Shown in pieces: positions 37,554 to 46,681 of a stretch of DNA of 64,000 nucleotides; the first letter of the stretch is position 1; each line of letters begins with the position of its first letter. The notes under the pieces are model-generated. The model was not told the origin of the DNA. It did no database searches and saw nothing but the letters and a program-made list of their open reading frames with translations. The translations under genes were made by a program, and so were the position numbers. The stretch is from Burkholderia sp. USMB20 (GTDB taxonomy: Bacteria > Pseudomonadota > Gammaproteobacteria > Burkholderiales > Burkholderiaceae): assembly GCF_000949135.2 (NCBI RefSeq), contig NZ_JTAN02000017.1:394108-458107 (forward strand), given 5' to 3'.

Positions 37554-38870
37554 TCAGGCCGCCTTCGCGTGCTTCTCGTGTTTTGCGGGTTCCGCCGGGC
37601 TCGCACCCGCATCAGCCCGCGCCGGGTTGTTCGGATGCGTGGTCCAGTTCGCGTAGTCGCCCGCATCGACCCGCTCCATCGTGATGCATTGCTCGACCGG
37701 ACACACATGCATGCAAAGATTGCACCCGACGCACGCCGCGTCCACCACTTCGAAATGCCGCACGCCGTCCTTCACGGCGGTGATCGCCTGGTGCGACGTG
37801 TCCTCGCATGCGATATGGCACAGGCCGCACTGGATGCAGCGGTCCTGGTCGATGCGCGCCTTGATGTCGTACTTCAGGTTCAGGTATTTCCAGTCGGTGA
37901 CGTTCGGTACCGCGCGGCCGCGTATGTCGTCGAGCGTCGCATAGCCCTTCTCGTCCATCCAGTTCGACAGCCCGTCGACGAGATCCGACACGATCCGGAA
38001 TCCGTAATGCATCGCGGCGGTGCACACCTGCACGCTGCCGGCGCCGAGCACCATGAACTCGGCCGCGTCGCGCCACGACGAAATCCCGCCGATGCCGGAG
38101 ATCGGCAGGTTCGGCGTCTCCGGGTCGCGCGCGATCTCGGCGACCATGTTCAGCGCGATCGGCTTGACCGCCGGGCCGCAATAACCGCCGTGCGTGCCCT
38201 TACCGTCGACGGTCGGCATCGGCGCCATCTGGTCGAGATCCACCGCGACGATCGAGTTGATCGTGTTGATCAGCGACACGCCGTCCGCGCCGCCCTTGTA
38301 CGCGGCGCGCGAGCCCATCCGGATGTCGCTGATGTTCGGCGTGAGCTTCACGAGACACGGCAGCTTCGTGCCTTCCTTGACCCAGCGCGTGACCATCTCG
38401 ACGTATTCCGGCACCTGGCCGACCGCCGCGCCCATCCCGCGCTCGCTCATCCCGTGCGGGCAGCCGAAGTTCAGCTCGACCGCATCGGCACCCGTGTCCT
38501 CGACGAGCGGCAGGATCCATTTCCAGTCGCGCTCGTTGCACGGCACCATCAGCGACACGATCAGCGCGCGGTCGGGCCAGTCGCGCTTCACCTGCGCGAT
38601 CTCCTTCAGGTTCACGTCGAGCGGCCGGTCGGTGATCAGTTCGATGTTGTTCAGCCCCGCGATCCGCTGGCCGTTCCACTGCACCGCGCCGTAGCGCGAG
38701 CTGACGTTGACGACGTGCGGATCAAGCCCGAGCGTCTTCCACACGACGCCGCCCCAGCCCGCCTCGAATGCGCGGGTGACGTTGTATGCCTTGTCGGTCG
38801 GCGGCGCGGAGGCCAGCCAGAACGGATTCGGCGAAGTGATGCCTGCGATGGTGCAGCGAAGGTCGGCCAT
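37554..38870 (-). CDS. preA: NAD-dependent dihydropyrimidine dehydrogenase subunit PreA
   Basis: Catalytic half of the PreTA enzyme, which reduces uracil and thymine to dihydropyrimidines. The 438-residue protein has an N-terminal FMN-binding dihydroorotate-dehydrogenase-like barrel (…LNFGCPHGMSERGMG…, …GIGGISSWRDAAEFM…). Two [4Fe-4S] motifs lie near the C terminus, CIQCGLCHIAC and CVGCNLCMHVC. It begins 73 bases downstream of preT. Confidence 0.95.
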   Translation of the reverse strand: MADLRCTIAGITSPNPFWLASAPPTDKAYNVTRAFEAGWGGVVWKTLGLDPHVVNVSSRYGAVQWNGQRIAGLNNIELITDRPLDVNLKEIAQVKRDWPDRALIVSLMVPCNERDWKWILPLVEDTGADAVELNFGCPHGMSERGMGAAVGQVPEYVEMVTRWVKEGTKLPCLVKLTPNISDIRMGSRAAYKGGADGVSLINTINSIVAVDLDQMAPMPTVDGKGTHGGYCGPAVKPIALNMVAEIARDPETPNLPISGIGGISSWRDAAEFMVLGAGSVQVCTAAMHYGFRIVSDLVDGLSNWMDEKGYATLDDIRGRAVPNVTDWKYLNLKYDIKARIDQDRCIQCGLCHIACEDTSHQAITAVKDGVRHFEVVDAACVGCNLCMHVCPVEQCITMERVDAGDYANWTTHPNNPARADAGASPAEPAKHEKHAKAA

Positions 38871-38943
38871 GTTCGGCTCCGTGTCGGTGAGAGCGTTTAT
38901 CGTGGTGCGCGCGAGGTCCGCGGTGCAGGTGCGTATCGCGCGC

Positions 38944-40281
38944 TCACGCGGCCCGGGCGTCGCGCTGCGCGAGCGCCGCGTCGATCGCGGCCGCCGCGCG
39001 CTTGCCGTCCTGCACGGCCTGCACCGTCAGGTCGATGCCGCCCGTCGCCGCGCAATCGCCGCCGGCCCACACGTCGGGCAAAGCCGTGCGCCCGTCCGCG
39101 TCGACCGCGATGCGCGACCCGTCCTCGGTCAGCAGCGTGGCCGCGACACCGTCCGGCAACAGCGTCTGGCCGATCGCCTTCAGCACCATGTCCGCGTCGA
39201 CGGTGAAGCGCTCACCCGACGCGGCCTCGAATTCGACGCCCGTCACGTGCCCGTTCGCGCCCGCGATGCGCACCGGTTTTGCGTGCGTGACGAGCGTGAC
39301 GCCGCTCTTCTGCGCGAATTCGCGTTCGGCCCAGGTCGCGCTCATCGCGTCCACGCCGCGCCGGTACACCATCGTCACGCGCTGCGCGCCGAGCTTGCGG
39401 CTCTGCACGGACGCGTCGATCGCCGTGTTGCCGCCGCCGATCACGACCACGCGCCGCCCGACCGGCACGTTCTCCAGCCCGTCAGCCTGGCGCACCTGCT
39501 CGATGAAGTCGACCGCGTTCATCACGCCGGTCAATTGCTCGCCGTCGATCGCGAGCGTGCGCACGCCGCCGAGGCCCATCGCGAGAAACACCGCGTCGTG
39601 CCGCTCGCGCAGCGCGTCGAGCGTCACGTCGCGGCCGAGCGCGACGCCCGTCTCCAGCGCGATGCCGCCGACCGACAGCAACCACTCGACTTCGCGCTGC
39701 GCGAAATCGTCGACGGTCTTGTACGCGGCGATCCCGTATTCGTTCAGGCCGCCCGCCTTCGGTCGCGCATCGAACAGCGTGACGCGATGCCCGGCGAGCG
39801 CGAGCCGGTGCGCGCACGCGAGCCCGGCCGGCCCCGCGCCGACCACCGCGACGTGCCGCCCCGTATCGGGCGCACGCGTGAAGCGCACCGCGCCGCTCGC
39901 CATCGCCCAGTCGGTCGCGTGGCGCTGCAGCGCGCCGATCGCGACCGGCTGCGCATCCTGGTGATTGCGCACGCACGCGCCTTCGCACAGGATCTCGGTC
40001 GGGCACACGCGTGCGCACATCCCGCCGAGCGGATTCGCGGACAGGATGTCGGTCGCGGCGCCCTTCAGGTTGCCGTTGCCGATCTTGCGGATGAAGCCCG
40101 GGATGTCGATCTGCGTCGGGCAGGCCTGCACGCACGGCGCGTCGTAGCAGTAGTGGCAGCGGCTGGCGGCGGCCGCGGCGGCTGTCGGATCGAGCAGCGG
40201 CGCGATATCGGCGAATTCACACGAGAGTTGCGTGGACGACAGGCGATGCGCGGCGATATCGCCGGTTGGCTGGGTGGTCAT
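38944..40281 (-). CDS. preT: NAD-dependent dihydropyrimidine dehydrogenase subunit PreT
   Basis: Electron-input half of PreTA. The 445-residue flavoprotein has N-terminal Fe-S cysteines (CHYCYDAPCVQACPTQIDIP, about 43-62). It also has an FAD Rossmann motif VVGAGPAGLACAHRLALAGH (about 150-170) and an NAD(P)-binding VVVIGGGNTAID (about 285-297). It resembles the N-terminal part of eukaryotic dihydropyrimidine dehydrogenase and GltD. Transcribed with preA. Confidence 0.95.
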   Translation of the reverse strand: MTTQPTGDIAAHRLSSTQLSCEFADIAPLLDPTAAAAAASRCHYCYDAPCVQACPTQIDIPGFIRKIGNGNLKGAATDILSANPLGGMCARVCPTEILCEGACVRNHQDAQPVAIGALQRHATDWAMASGAVRFTRAPDTGRHVAVVGAGPAGLACAHRLALAGHRVTLFDARPKAGGLNEYGIAAYKTVDDFAQREVEWLLSVGGIALETGVALGRDVTLDALRERHDAVFLAMGLGGVRTLAIDGEQLTGVMNAVDFIEQVRQADGLENVPVGRRVVVIGGGNTAIDASVQSRKLGAQRVTMVYRRGVDAMSATWAEREFAQKSGVTLVTHAKPVRIAGANGHVTGVEFEAASGERFTVDADMVLKAIGQTLLPDGVAATLLTEDGSRIAVDADGRTALPDVWAGGDCAATGGIDLTVQAVQDGKRAAAAIDAALAQRDARAA

Positions 40282-40410
40282 ACGCGTTCCTTCGACTGGG
40301 TGGAGACAAAGCCGTCCCCGCCGGCCGCGAATGCACAGTCGGGGCGGTCATGCTTTGGAATGCCAATGTCACGCAGTGCGCAGCCTGCCGGCCGCGCTAT
40401 ATCCCGTCCG

Positions 40411-41691
40411 TCATGAAGCCGGCTCGCAGGCACGCGACAGCATCGCGTGCAGCAGCACGTTCGCGCCGGCCTCGATCCACGCAGGCGTCGCGTCCTCGAT
40501 CTCGTTGTGGCTGATGCCGTCGACGCAGGGTACGAACACCATCGACGTCGGCGCCACCTGCGCCAGGTAGCACGCGTCGTGCCCCGCACCCGACACGATG
40601 TCGCGATGCGAGTAGCCGAAGCGCTCGGCCGCGTCGCGCACGGCCGCCACGCAGGCCGGATCGAACGCGACGGGCTCGTAGTAGAAAATCTGCTCGAGCT
40701 CGGTTTCGAGCCCGATCTCGCCCGCGATGCGCGCGACGCCGTCGCGCAGCGCGGCGTCCATCTTCGCGAGCACGGCGTCGTCCGGATGACGGAAATCGAC
40801 GGTGAAGAACACGCGGCCCGGAATCACGTTGCGCGAGTTCGGGTGAACCTGCATCATCCCGACCGTCGCGCAGCCGAACGGCGCGTGATCGAGGCCGATC
40901 CGGTTGACGAGATCCACCACGCGCGACGCCCCGAGCAGCGCGTCGCGGCGGCGCGGCATCGGCGTCGGCCCCGCGTGCGCTTCCTGGCCGGTGAACGTGA
41001 TCTCGTACCAGCGCTGCCCCTGCGCGTCCGTCACGACGCCGATCGTCTTGCACTCGGCCTCGAGAATCGGCCCCTGCTCGATATGCAGCTCGAACGCCGC
41101 GTGCAGCTTGCGGCCGCCGCACGGCACGTCGCCCGCGTAGCCGATGCGCGCGAGTTCCTCGCCGATCGTCTTGCCGTCGACGTCCTTGCGCGACAGCCCG
41201 TACTCGAGCGTAAACACGCCGGCGAACACGCCCGACGCCACCATCGCCGGCGCGAAGCGCGAGCCTTCCTCGTTGGTCCAGATCACGACCTCGACCGGGT
41301 GTTCGGTCTCGATGCCGCGATCGTTCAGCGTGCGAATCACTTCGAGACCGCCGAGCACGCCGTAGATGCCGTCGAAGCGGCCGCCTGTCGGCTGCGAGTC
41401 CGCGTGCGACCCGGTGACGACCGGCGCCGCGTCGGCCACGCGGCCCGCGCGGCGCATGAACACGTTGCCCATCGTATCGACCGTCACCGCGCAGCCGGCG
41501 GCTTTCGCCCAGCCGACGATCAGGTCGCGGCCGGCCTTGTCGAGATCGGTCAGCGCGAGGCGGCAGACGCCGCCTTTCGGCGTCGCGCCGATCTTCGCGA
41601 CCTCCATCAGGCTGTCCCACAACCGCCTGCCGTCGACCTTGATCGACGTATCGAATCCTGCCCGCTTCACTGTTTCCGATACCGTGTCCAT
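40411..41691 (-). CDS. Zn-dependent amidohydrolase (N-carbamoyl-beta-alanine amidase/allantoate amidohydrolase family)
   Basis: A 426-residue M20-family amidase. Di-metal site motifs are visible: GSHADSQPTGGRFDG (about 87-101), TNEEGSRF and HIEQGPIL in the first half, and GAGHDACYLA near the C terminus. ATG 41691 has AGGAG eight bases upstream and is preferred over 41718. In this cluster it should hydrolyse N-carbamoyl-beta-alanine (from HydA) to beta-alanine, CO2 and ammonia, completing the pathway. A general allantoate or carbamoylase role is the alternative. It is the first gene of the minus-strand cluster, 129 bases before preT. Confidence 0.88.
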   Translation of the reverse strand: MDTVSETVKRAGFDTSIKVDGRRLWDSLMEVAKIGATPKGGVCRLALTDLDKAGRDLIVGWAKAAGCAVTVDTMGNVFMRRAGRVADAAPVVTGSHADSQPTGGRFDGIYGVLGGLEVIRTLNDRGIETEHPVEVVIWTNEEGSRFAPAMVASGVFAGVFTLEYGLSRKDVDGKTIGEELARIGYAGDVPCGGRKLHAAFELHIEQGPILEAECKTIGVVTDAQGQRWYEITFTGQEAHAGPTPMPRRRDALLGASRVVDLVNRIGLDHAPFGCATVGMMQVHPNSRNVIPGRVFFTVDFRHPDDAVLAKMDAALRDGVARIAGEIGLETELEQIFYYEPVAFDPACVAAVRDAAERFGYSHRDIVSGAGHDACYLAQVAPTSMVFVPCVDGISHNEIEDATPAWIEAGANVLLHAMLSRACEPAS

Positions 41692-41861
41692 TCGTATCGC
41701 TCCTGTGGGGTCGGTCATGCCGTCATCCCGGCCGATGCCGGTGCGCGCATTGCAGCCGTCGGGGCAAACCCGCACCTGCGAGGTGCAGATGCGCATCGTT
41801 CGCGCGATTCGTCCGATCAAACGGCGTCAGGGTTGGCACTACGTTCCGCCGCTCGTCGAAT

Positions 41862-41879
41862 CCTGTCCGATTGGACAGG
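41862..41879. promoter_or_regulatory. Palindromic operator candidate between the pyrimidine cluster and tetR
   Basis: CCTGTCC (41862-41868), GATT, GGACAGG (41873-41879): a perfect 18-base palindrome in the 363-base divergent intergenic region. It is the right size for a TetR-dimer site and is placed to control both the amidohydrolase operon and tetR. Confidence 0.65.
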
Positions 41880-42054
41880 TTTTAGACGATCAAAATGCGC
41901 AGCGCAATGTCTTTCTTGCGTGAATCGATCGAGCGAGAAACGTGCCACCGCATCGCAGCACCGCGCGCGCACCGATGTGTTCGCGCGTGCGTTCGATGCG
42001 AACCAGCGGCTAGAATGAAGCCCAACGCGGCATGCATGCCGCGCGAGGGCAACG

Positions 42055-42747
42055 ATGAGACATGACCAGGCGGCCGCCGACACCATCGGCGACGACGAAA
42101 CGGGCACGCCTTTGCGGCGACGCAAGGCACACATTCGCGAGTCCAACGAAGCGCATCTGCTGGCCTGCGCGGAAGCCGTGTTCGCGGAGCGCGGGCTCGG
42201 CGGCGCGAGCACCGCGATGATCGCGGAGCGCGCGGGCCTGCCGAAGGCGAACCTGCATTACTACTTCCCGACGAAGCTTGCGCTGTACCGCCGTGTGCTC
42301 GACGACCTGTTCGAAGACTGGCACCGCGCGGCCGGATCGTTCGAGACCGGCGACGATCCGGTCGAAGCGATCGCCAGCTACGTGCGCGCGAAGATGGATC
42401 TGTCGCGACGGCGCCCGCTCGGCTCGAAGGTATGGGCGAACGAGATCATCCACGGCGCCGCGCACATGCAGGACATCCTGTCGGAGCGCGTGAAGCCGTG
42501 GTTCGACACGCGCGTGAAGGTGATCGAAGGCTGGATCGCGCGCGGCCTGCTCGCGCCGATCGATCCGCACGCGTTGATGTACCTGATCTGGGCGACCACC
42601 CAGCACTATGCGGATTTCGATGCGCAGATCCGCGCGCTGAGCGGCAAGCGTGCGCTCACGCAGAAGGCGTTCGCCGAGACGACCGAAGAGGTCGTGCAGC
42701 TCGTGATCCGCGCGTGCGGCGCGGTGTCGCCGGAGGCGAACGCGTAG
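42055..42747 (+). CDS. TetR-family regulator of pyrimidine catabolism (RutR-like)
   Basis: A 230-residue repressor. The N-terminal helix-turn-helix (about 30-78) reads …LLACAEAVFAERGLGGASTAMIAERAGLPKANLHYYFPTK…. The C-terminal ligand domain, …GSKVWANEIIHGAAHMQDIL…, resembles RutR, which senses uracil/thymine. Divergent from the reductive-pathway cluster, with a palindrome between the two. GAGGGC upstream and a TAGAAT element at 42011 support the start and promoter. Confidence 0.88.
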   Translation: MRHDQAAADTIGDDETGTPLRRRKAHIRESNEAHLLACAEAVFAERGLGGASTAMIAERAGLPKANLHYYFPTKLALYRRVLDDLFEDWHRAAGSFETGDDPVEAIASYVRAKMDLSRRRPLGSKVWANEIIHGAAHMQDILSERVKPWFDTRVKVIEGWIARGLLAPIDPHALMYLIWATTQHYADFDAQIRALSGKRALTQKAFAETTEEVVQLVIRACGAVSPEANA

Positions 42748-42776
42748 CGCGATCGCGCGCGCTCCGGAAAGCAGAA

Positions 42777-42805
42777 CGGGCGACGGGCACCCTGCCCGCC
42801 GCCCG
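42777..42805. terminator. Hairpin terminator between convergent tetR and thiolase genes
   Basis: CGGGCGACGGGCA (42777-42789), CCC, TGCCCGCCGCCCG (42793-42805): a 13-bp stem with one mismatch. It lies between the ends of two convergent genes and has no T-run. Confidence 0.5.
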
Positions 42806-42867
42806 CATCGCGAAACGGCATGCGTGCCGTCTCGCGCGTGACGCGTCAATGCGTTCGCGTTACGCGG

Positions 42868-44058
42868 CTACGCGACGCGCTCGATCGCGATCGCCGTCGC
42901 CTCGCCGCCGCCGATGCACAGCGACGCGACGCCGCGCTTGAGCCCATACGCTTCGAGCGCGGCTAGCAGCGTCACCATCACGCGTGCGCCCGATGCGCCG
43001 ATCGGATGGCCGAGCGCGCACGCGCCGCCGTGCACGTTCACCTTGTCGTGCGACAGGTCGAGATCGCGCATCGCGGCCATCGCAACCACCGCGAACGCTT
43101 CGTTGATCTCGAACAGGTCGACGTCGCGCAGGCTCCAGCCGGTTTTCTCCGACAGCTTGCGGATCGCGCCGATCGGCGCCGTCGCGAACAGGCCCGGCTT
43201 GTTCGCGTAGGTCGAATGCCCGACGATCACCGCCTTCGGCGCGAGGCCGAGCCGGTCCGCTTCCGAGCGGCGCATCATCACGAGCGCGGCCGCACCGTCG
43301 GAAATCGACGACGAATTGGCGGCCGTCACCGTGCCGCCTTCGCGAAACGCCGGCTTGAGCGTCGGAATCTTGTCGAGCTTCGCTTTGCCCGGCTGCTCGT
43401 CGATCGACACGACGGCTTCCGTCTTGCCGGCCTTCACCGTCACCGGCGCGATCTCCGACACGAAGCGCCCTTCCGCGATCGCGCGTTGCGCGCGCGTCAG
43501 CGACGCGATCGCGAACGCGTCCTGCTCCTCGCGCGTGAACTGGTAAGCCTGCGCGCAATCCTCCGCGAACGTGCCCATCAGCCGGCCCTTGTCGTACGCA
43601 TCCTCGAGCCCGTCGAAGAACATGTGGTCGAGCACCTGGCCGTGCCCCATGCGCATTCCCGCGCGCGCCTTCGGCAGCAAGTACGGCGCATTCGTCATGC
43701 TCTCCATCCCGCCCGCGACCGCCACGTCCGCCGATCCGGCCAGCAGCAGGTCGTGCGCGAACATCGCGGCCTTCATCCCGGAGCCGCACATCTTGTTGAC
43801 CGTGGTCGCGCCCGTACCCAGCGGCAAGCCGGCCTTCAGCGCGGCCTGCCGCGCCGGCGCCTGACCCTGGCCGGCCGGCAGCACGCAGCCGAACACGATT
43901 TCATCGATGCGCTCCGCGGGCACGTTCGCGCGCTCGAGCGCCGCGCGGATCGCCACCGCGCCGAGCTCGCTCGCGCTGGCCGCGGCCAGGTCGCCCTGAA
44001 AACCACCCATCGGCGTGCGTGCCGCGCCGACGATTACGATCGGATCCTGTGTCGTCAT
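42868..44058 (-). CDS. Acetyl-CoA acetyltransferase / thiolase
   Basis: A 396-residue thiolase. The catalytic residues are all present: nucleophilic Cys91 in NKMCGSGMKA, His351 in GHPIGASGAR and Cys381 in CIGGGEA. The length and NKMCGSG motif fit degradative or biosynthetic thiolase II (acetoacetyl-CoA thiolase). It lies 18 bases downstream of a 3-hydroxyacyl-CoA dehydrogenase-like SDR and an acyl-CoA synthetase, forming a beta-oxidation-like set. Whether it is degradative is inferred from neighbours. Confidence 0.93.
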   Translation of the reverse strand: MTTQDPIVIVGAARTPMGGFQGDLAAASASELGAVAIRAALERANVPAERIDEIVFGCVLPAGQGQAPARQAALKAGLPLGTGATTVNKMCGSGMKAAMFAHDLLLAGSADVAVAGGMESMTNAPYLLPKARAGMRMGHGQVLDHMFFDGLEDAYDKGRLMGTFAEDCAQAYQFTREEQDAFAIASLTRAQRAIAEGRFVSEIAPVTVKAGKTEAVVSIDEQPGKAKLDKIPTLKPAFREGGTVTAANSSSISDGAAALVMMRRSEADRLGLAPKAVIVGHSTYANKPGLFATAPIGAIRKLSEKTGWSLRDVDLFEINEAFAVVAMAAMRDLDLSHDKVNVHGGACALGHPIGASGARVMVTLLAALEAYGLKRGVASLCIGGGEATAIAIERVA

Positions 44059-44076
44059 GATTGCATTCCTCCAGTG

Positions 44077-44844
44077 TCAGCGCGGTGCCATGCGCAGCGC
44101 GCCATCGAGACGGATGACTTCGCCGTTCAGCATCGTATTCTCGGCGACGTGGCGCACCAGCGCCGCGAATTCTTCGGGGCGGCCGAGCCGCGGCGGGAAC
44201 GGCACGCTCTTGCCGAGCGCGTCCTGCACGTCCTGCGGCATGCCGGCCATCATCGGCGTCGCGAAGATGCCCGGCGCGATCGTCACCACGCGAATGCCGA
44301 ACCGCGCGAGTTCGCGCGCGATCGGCAGCGTCATGCCCACCACGCCGCTCTTCGATGCCGCATACGCGGCCTGCCCGATCTGTCCGTCGAACGCCGCGAC
44401 CGACGCGGTGTTGACGATCACGCCACGTTCGCCTTCCGCGTCGGCGTCCTGTTTCGACATCGCATCCGCCGCCAACCGGATCATGTTGAACGTGCCGACC
44501 AGGTTGATCGATACCGCACGCGCGAAGCGCTCGAGCGAATGCGGGCCCTCGCGGCCGACCACCTTCTCGCCCGGTGCGACGCCCGCGCAATTCACGAGCG
44601 CATCGATGCGGCCGAACGCGGCGCGCGCGGCGGCAACGGCGGCCTGCCCGTCGGCTTCGCTCGTCACGTCGGTCTTCACGAAGCGTGCGGATGTGCCGAG
44701 TTCGTGCGCGAGGCTCGCGCCGGCGTCTTCGTTGACGTCTAGCAGCACGGCGTTGCCGCCTTCGGCGACCACCATGCGCGCCACCGCGGCACCGAGGCCC
44801 GAGCCGGCGCCCGTAATCAGAAAAACGCGATCCTTGATGTTCAT
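44077..44844 (-). CDS. SDR-family 3-hydroxyacyl-CoA dehydrogenase
   Basis: A 255-residue short-chain dehydrogenase. It has the NAD-binding [10 protein letters not shown] (11-20) and the catalytic triad Ser148, Tyr161, Lys165 (NTAS…YAASK). It is similar to type II 3-hydroxyacyl-CoA dehydrogenase (HSD17B10-like). Sits between the acyl-CoA synthetase and thiolase genes, supporting a role in acyl-CoA oxidation. Confidence 0.9.
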   Translation of the reverse strand: MNIKDRVFLITGAGSGLGAAVARMVVAEGGNAVLLDVNEDAGASLAHELGTSARFVKTDVTSEADGQAAVAAARAAFGRIDALVNCAGVAPGEKVVGREGPHSLERFARAVSINLVGTFNMIRLAADAMSKQDADAEGERGVIVNTASVAAFDGQIGQAAYAASKSGVVGMTLPIARELARFGIRVVTIAPGIFATPMMAGMPQDVQDALGKSVPFPPRLGRPEEFAALVRHVAENTMLNGEVIRLDGALRMAPR

Positions 44845-44871
44845 TCGCAGTCCGTAGTCAGTATTCGATAG

Positions 44872-46545
44872 TCAGGATTGAGCGACCTTCTCGGCTTCCA
44901 TCTTGCGCAGCACGAAGCGCTGGATCTTGCCGCTCGGGGTTTTCGGCAGCGCGTCGACGAACTCGATCGCGCGCGGATAGGCGTGGGCCGACAGCCGTCG
45001 CTTCACGTGCTGGCTGAGTTCGTCGGCCAGCGCCGGCGTGCCGTCGAAGCCCTTCGACAGCACGACGAACGCCTTGACGATCTCCGTGCGCTCCGGGTCC
45101 GGCACGCCGATCACCGCGGCCTCGCTGACGGCCGGATGCTCGATCAACGCGCTTTCCACGTCGAACGGGCCGATCCGGTAGCCGGACGAGGTGATCACGT
45201 CGTCCGCGCGGCCGATGAAGCTCACGGTGCCGTCCGGCTCGAGCTCGACGTTGTCGCCGGTCCGGTAGTAGCCGCCCGCGATCGCCGGCGTGTCCTGCTG
45301 CCAGTAGCCGGAGAACCACAGCAGCGGCGAGCGCGCGATGTCGATCGCGAGGTTGCCGGGCTCGCCGGGGCCGAGTTCGCGACCGGTGTCGTCGAGCACC
45401 GCGACGCGATAGCCGGGCATCGCGAGGCCGGCCGAACCGGCATGGACGACGTGCGCGAGCCCGTGATGATTGTTCACGACCATGCCGAGCTCGGTCTGGC
45501 CGTAGTGATCGTAGATCGGCGCACCGAGCGCCGCGTGGAACCAGCGCACGACTTCCGGATTCAGCGGTTCGCCCGCGCTGCTGACGATCCGCAGCTGCCC
45601 TTTCAGGCGCGATGCCGCTTCCGTGCCGGCCGCCATCAGCATCCGGTACGCGGTCGGCGAACCGGCGAGGCTCGTGATGCCGAGCCGTTCGATCACGTCG
45701 TAGGTGCTGTCGACCGTGAAGCCGCCCTCGTACAGCGTCGTGGCGTGGCCGAGCAGCAGCGGGCCCGTGATCGCGTAGTAGAGGCCGTATGCCCAGCCCG
45801 GATCGGCGATGTTCCAGAAACGATCGCCGGCGCGCAGGTCCACCGCGTCGCGCATGTATGCGCCGAACGCGAGCAGCGCGCGCAGCGGCACCGGCACGCC
45901 CTTCGGCAGGCCCGTCGTACCCGACGTCGACATCATCATGAACAGGTCGGTGCCCTTGCGCGGCACCGGTTCGAATAGCGCGGACTGCGCGTCGAGCGCC
46001 GCACGGAAATCGATGTCGCGCGCCGGCAGCGCGTCGCCCGCCTCGCGCACCGTCGCGACCCGCGGGCAATCCACGATCTCGTCGAGCTTCGCGCGATTCG
46101 CGATGTTGGTGACGACCAGACGCGCATCGCTCATGCGCAGCCGGTGCTCGATCGCCTTCGGTCCGAACGCGGTGAAGAGCGGCTGATAGACGGCGCCTGC
46201 GCGCCACGTGCCGAGAATCGTCGCGACGAGTTCCGGCGTACGCGGCAACAGGCCGGCGACCACGTCGCCCGGCTTCACGCCCTCCTCGACCAGCAGGTTC
46301 GCGACCCGCGCCGACAGCGCCTGCATCTGCGCGAACGTGAAGCTGCGGTGCCGGCCGCCGACGTCGATCCAGTCGAGCGCGATCGCATCCGGATCCGCCG
46401 CCGCATGCCGGTCGCAGCATTCGACGCAGGCGTTCAGGCCCTGCTCCAGGTCGCCGTGCAGATGTGCGGCGGCGGTCTCGATACGGAAGCCGGCCACGGC
46501 GTCGGCGTAGGCCGGCACCACCCGGGCGGTTGCTCCATCACGCAT
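44872..46545 (-). CDS. AMP-dependent acyl-CoA synthetase
   Basis: A 557-residue adenylate-forming ligase that activates an organic acid with ATP and CoA. Motifs in order are TSGTTGLPKG (A3, about 180-200), YDHYGQTELGMV (A5), YRTGDNVELEPDG followed by GRADDVI (A7/A8), and the C-terminal PKTPSGKIQR with the catalytic Lys. ATG 46545 has AGGAGA upstream. First gene of the synthetase-SDR-thiolase operon; divergent from the AraC regulator. Substrate not evident. Confidence 0.92.
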   Translation of the reverse strand: MRDGATARVVPAYADAVAGFRIETAAAHLHGDLEQGLNACVECCDRHAAADPDAIALDWIDVGGRHRSFTFAQMQALSARVANLLVEEGVKPGDVVAGLLPRTPELVATILGTWRAGAVYQPLFTAFGPKAIEHRLRMSDARLVVTNIANRAKLDEIVDCPRVATVREAGDALPARDIDFRAALDAQSALFEPVPRKGTDLFMMMSTSGTTGLPKGVPVPLRALLAFGAYMRDAVDLRAGDRFWNIADPGWAYGLYYAITGPLLLGHATTLYEGGFTVDSTYDVIERLGITSLAGSPTAYRMLMAAGTEAASRLKGQLRIVSSAGEPLNPEVVRWFHAALGAPIYDHYGQTELGMVVNNHHGLAHVVHAGSAGLAMPGYRVAVLDDTGRELGPGEPGNLAIDIARSPLLWFSGYWQQDTPAIAGGYYRTGDNVELEPDGTVSFIGRADDVITSSGYRIGPFDVESALIEHPAVSEAAVIGVPDPERTEIVKAFVVLSKGFDGTPALADELSQHVKRRLSAHAYPRAIEFVDALPKTPSGKIQRFVLRKMEAEKVAQS

Positions 46546-46681
46546 GCGTGTCTCCTGTTCGTTATGACCGCCGGCGAACCGGGGGTATATCGATGATGGT
46601 AGACAGCCGTCACATTGCAATCAATGACAAACAGAATCTAGAATCGTGATCGCTTTTGCCATGTCTGGAGGACATGAAAAA

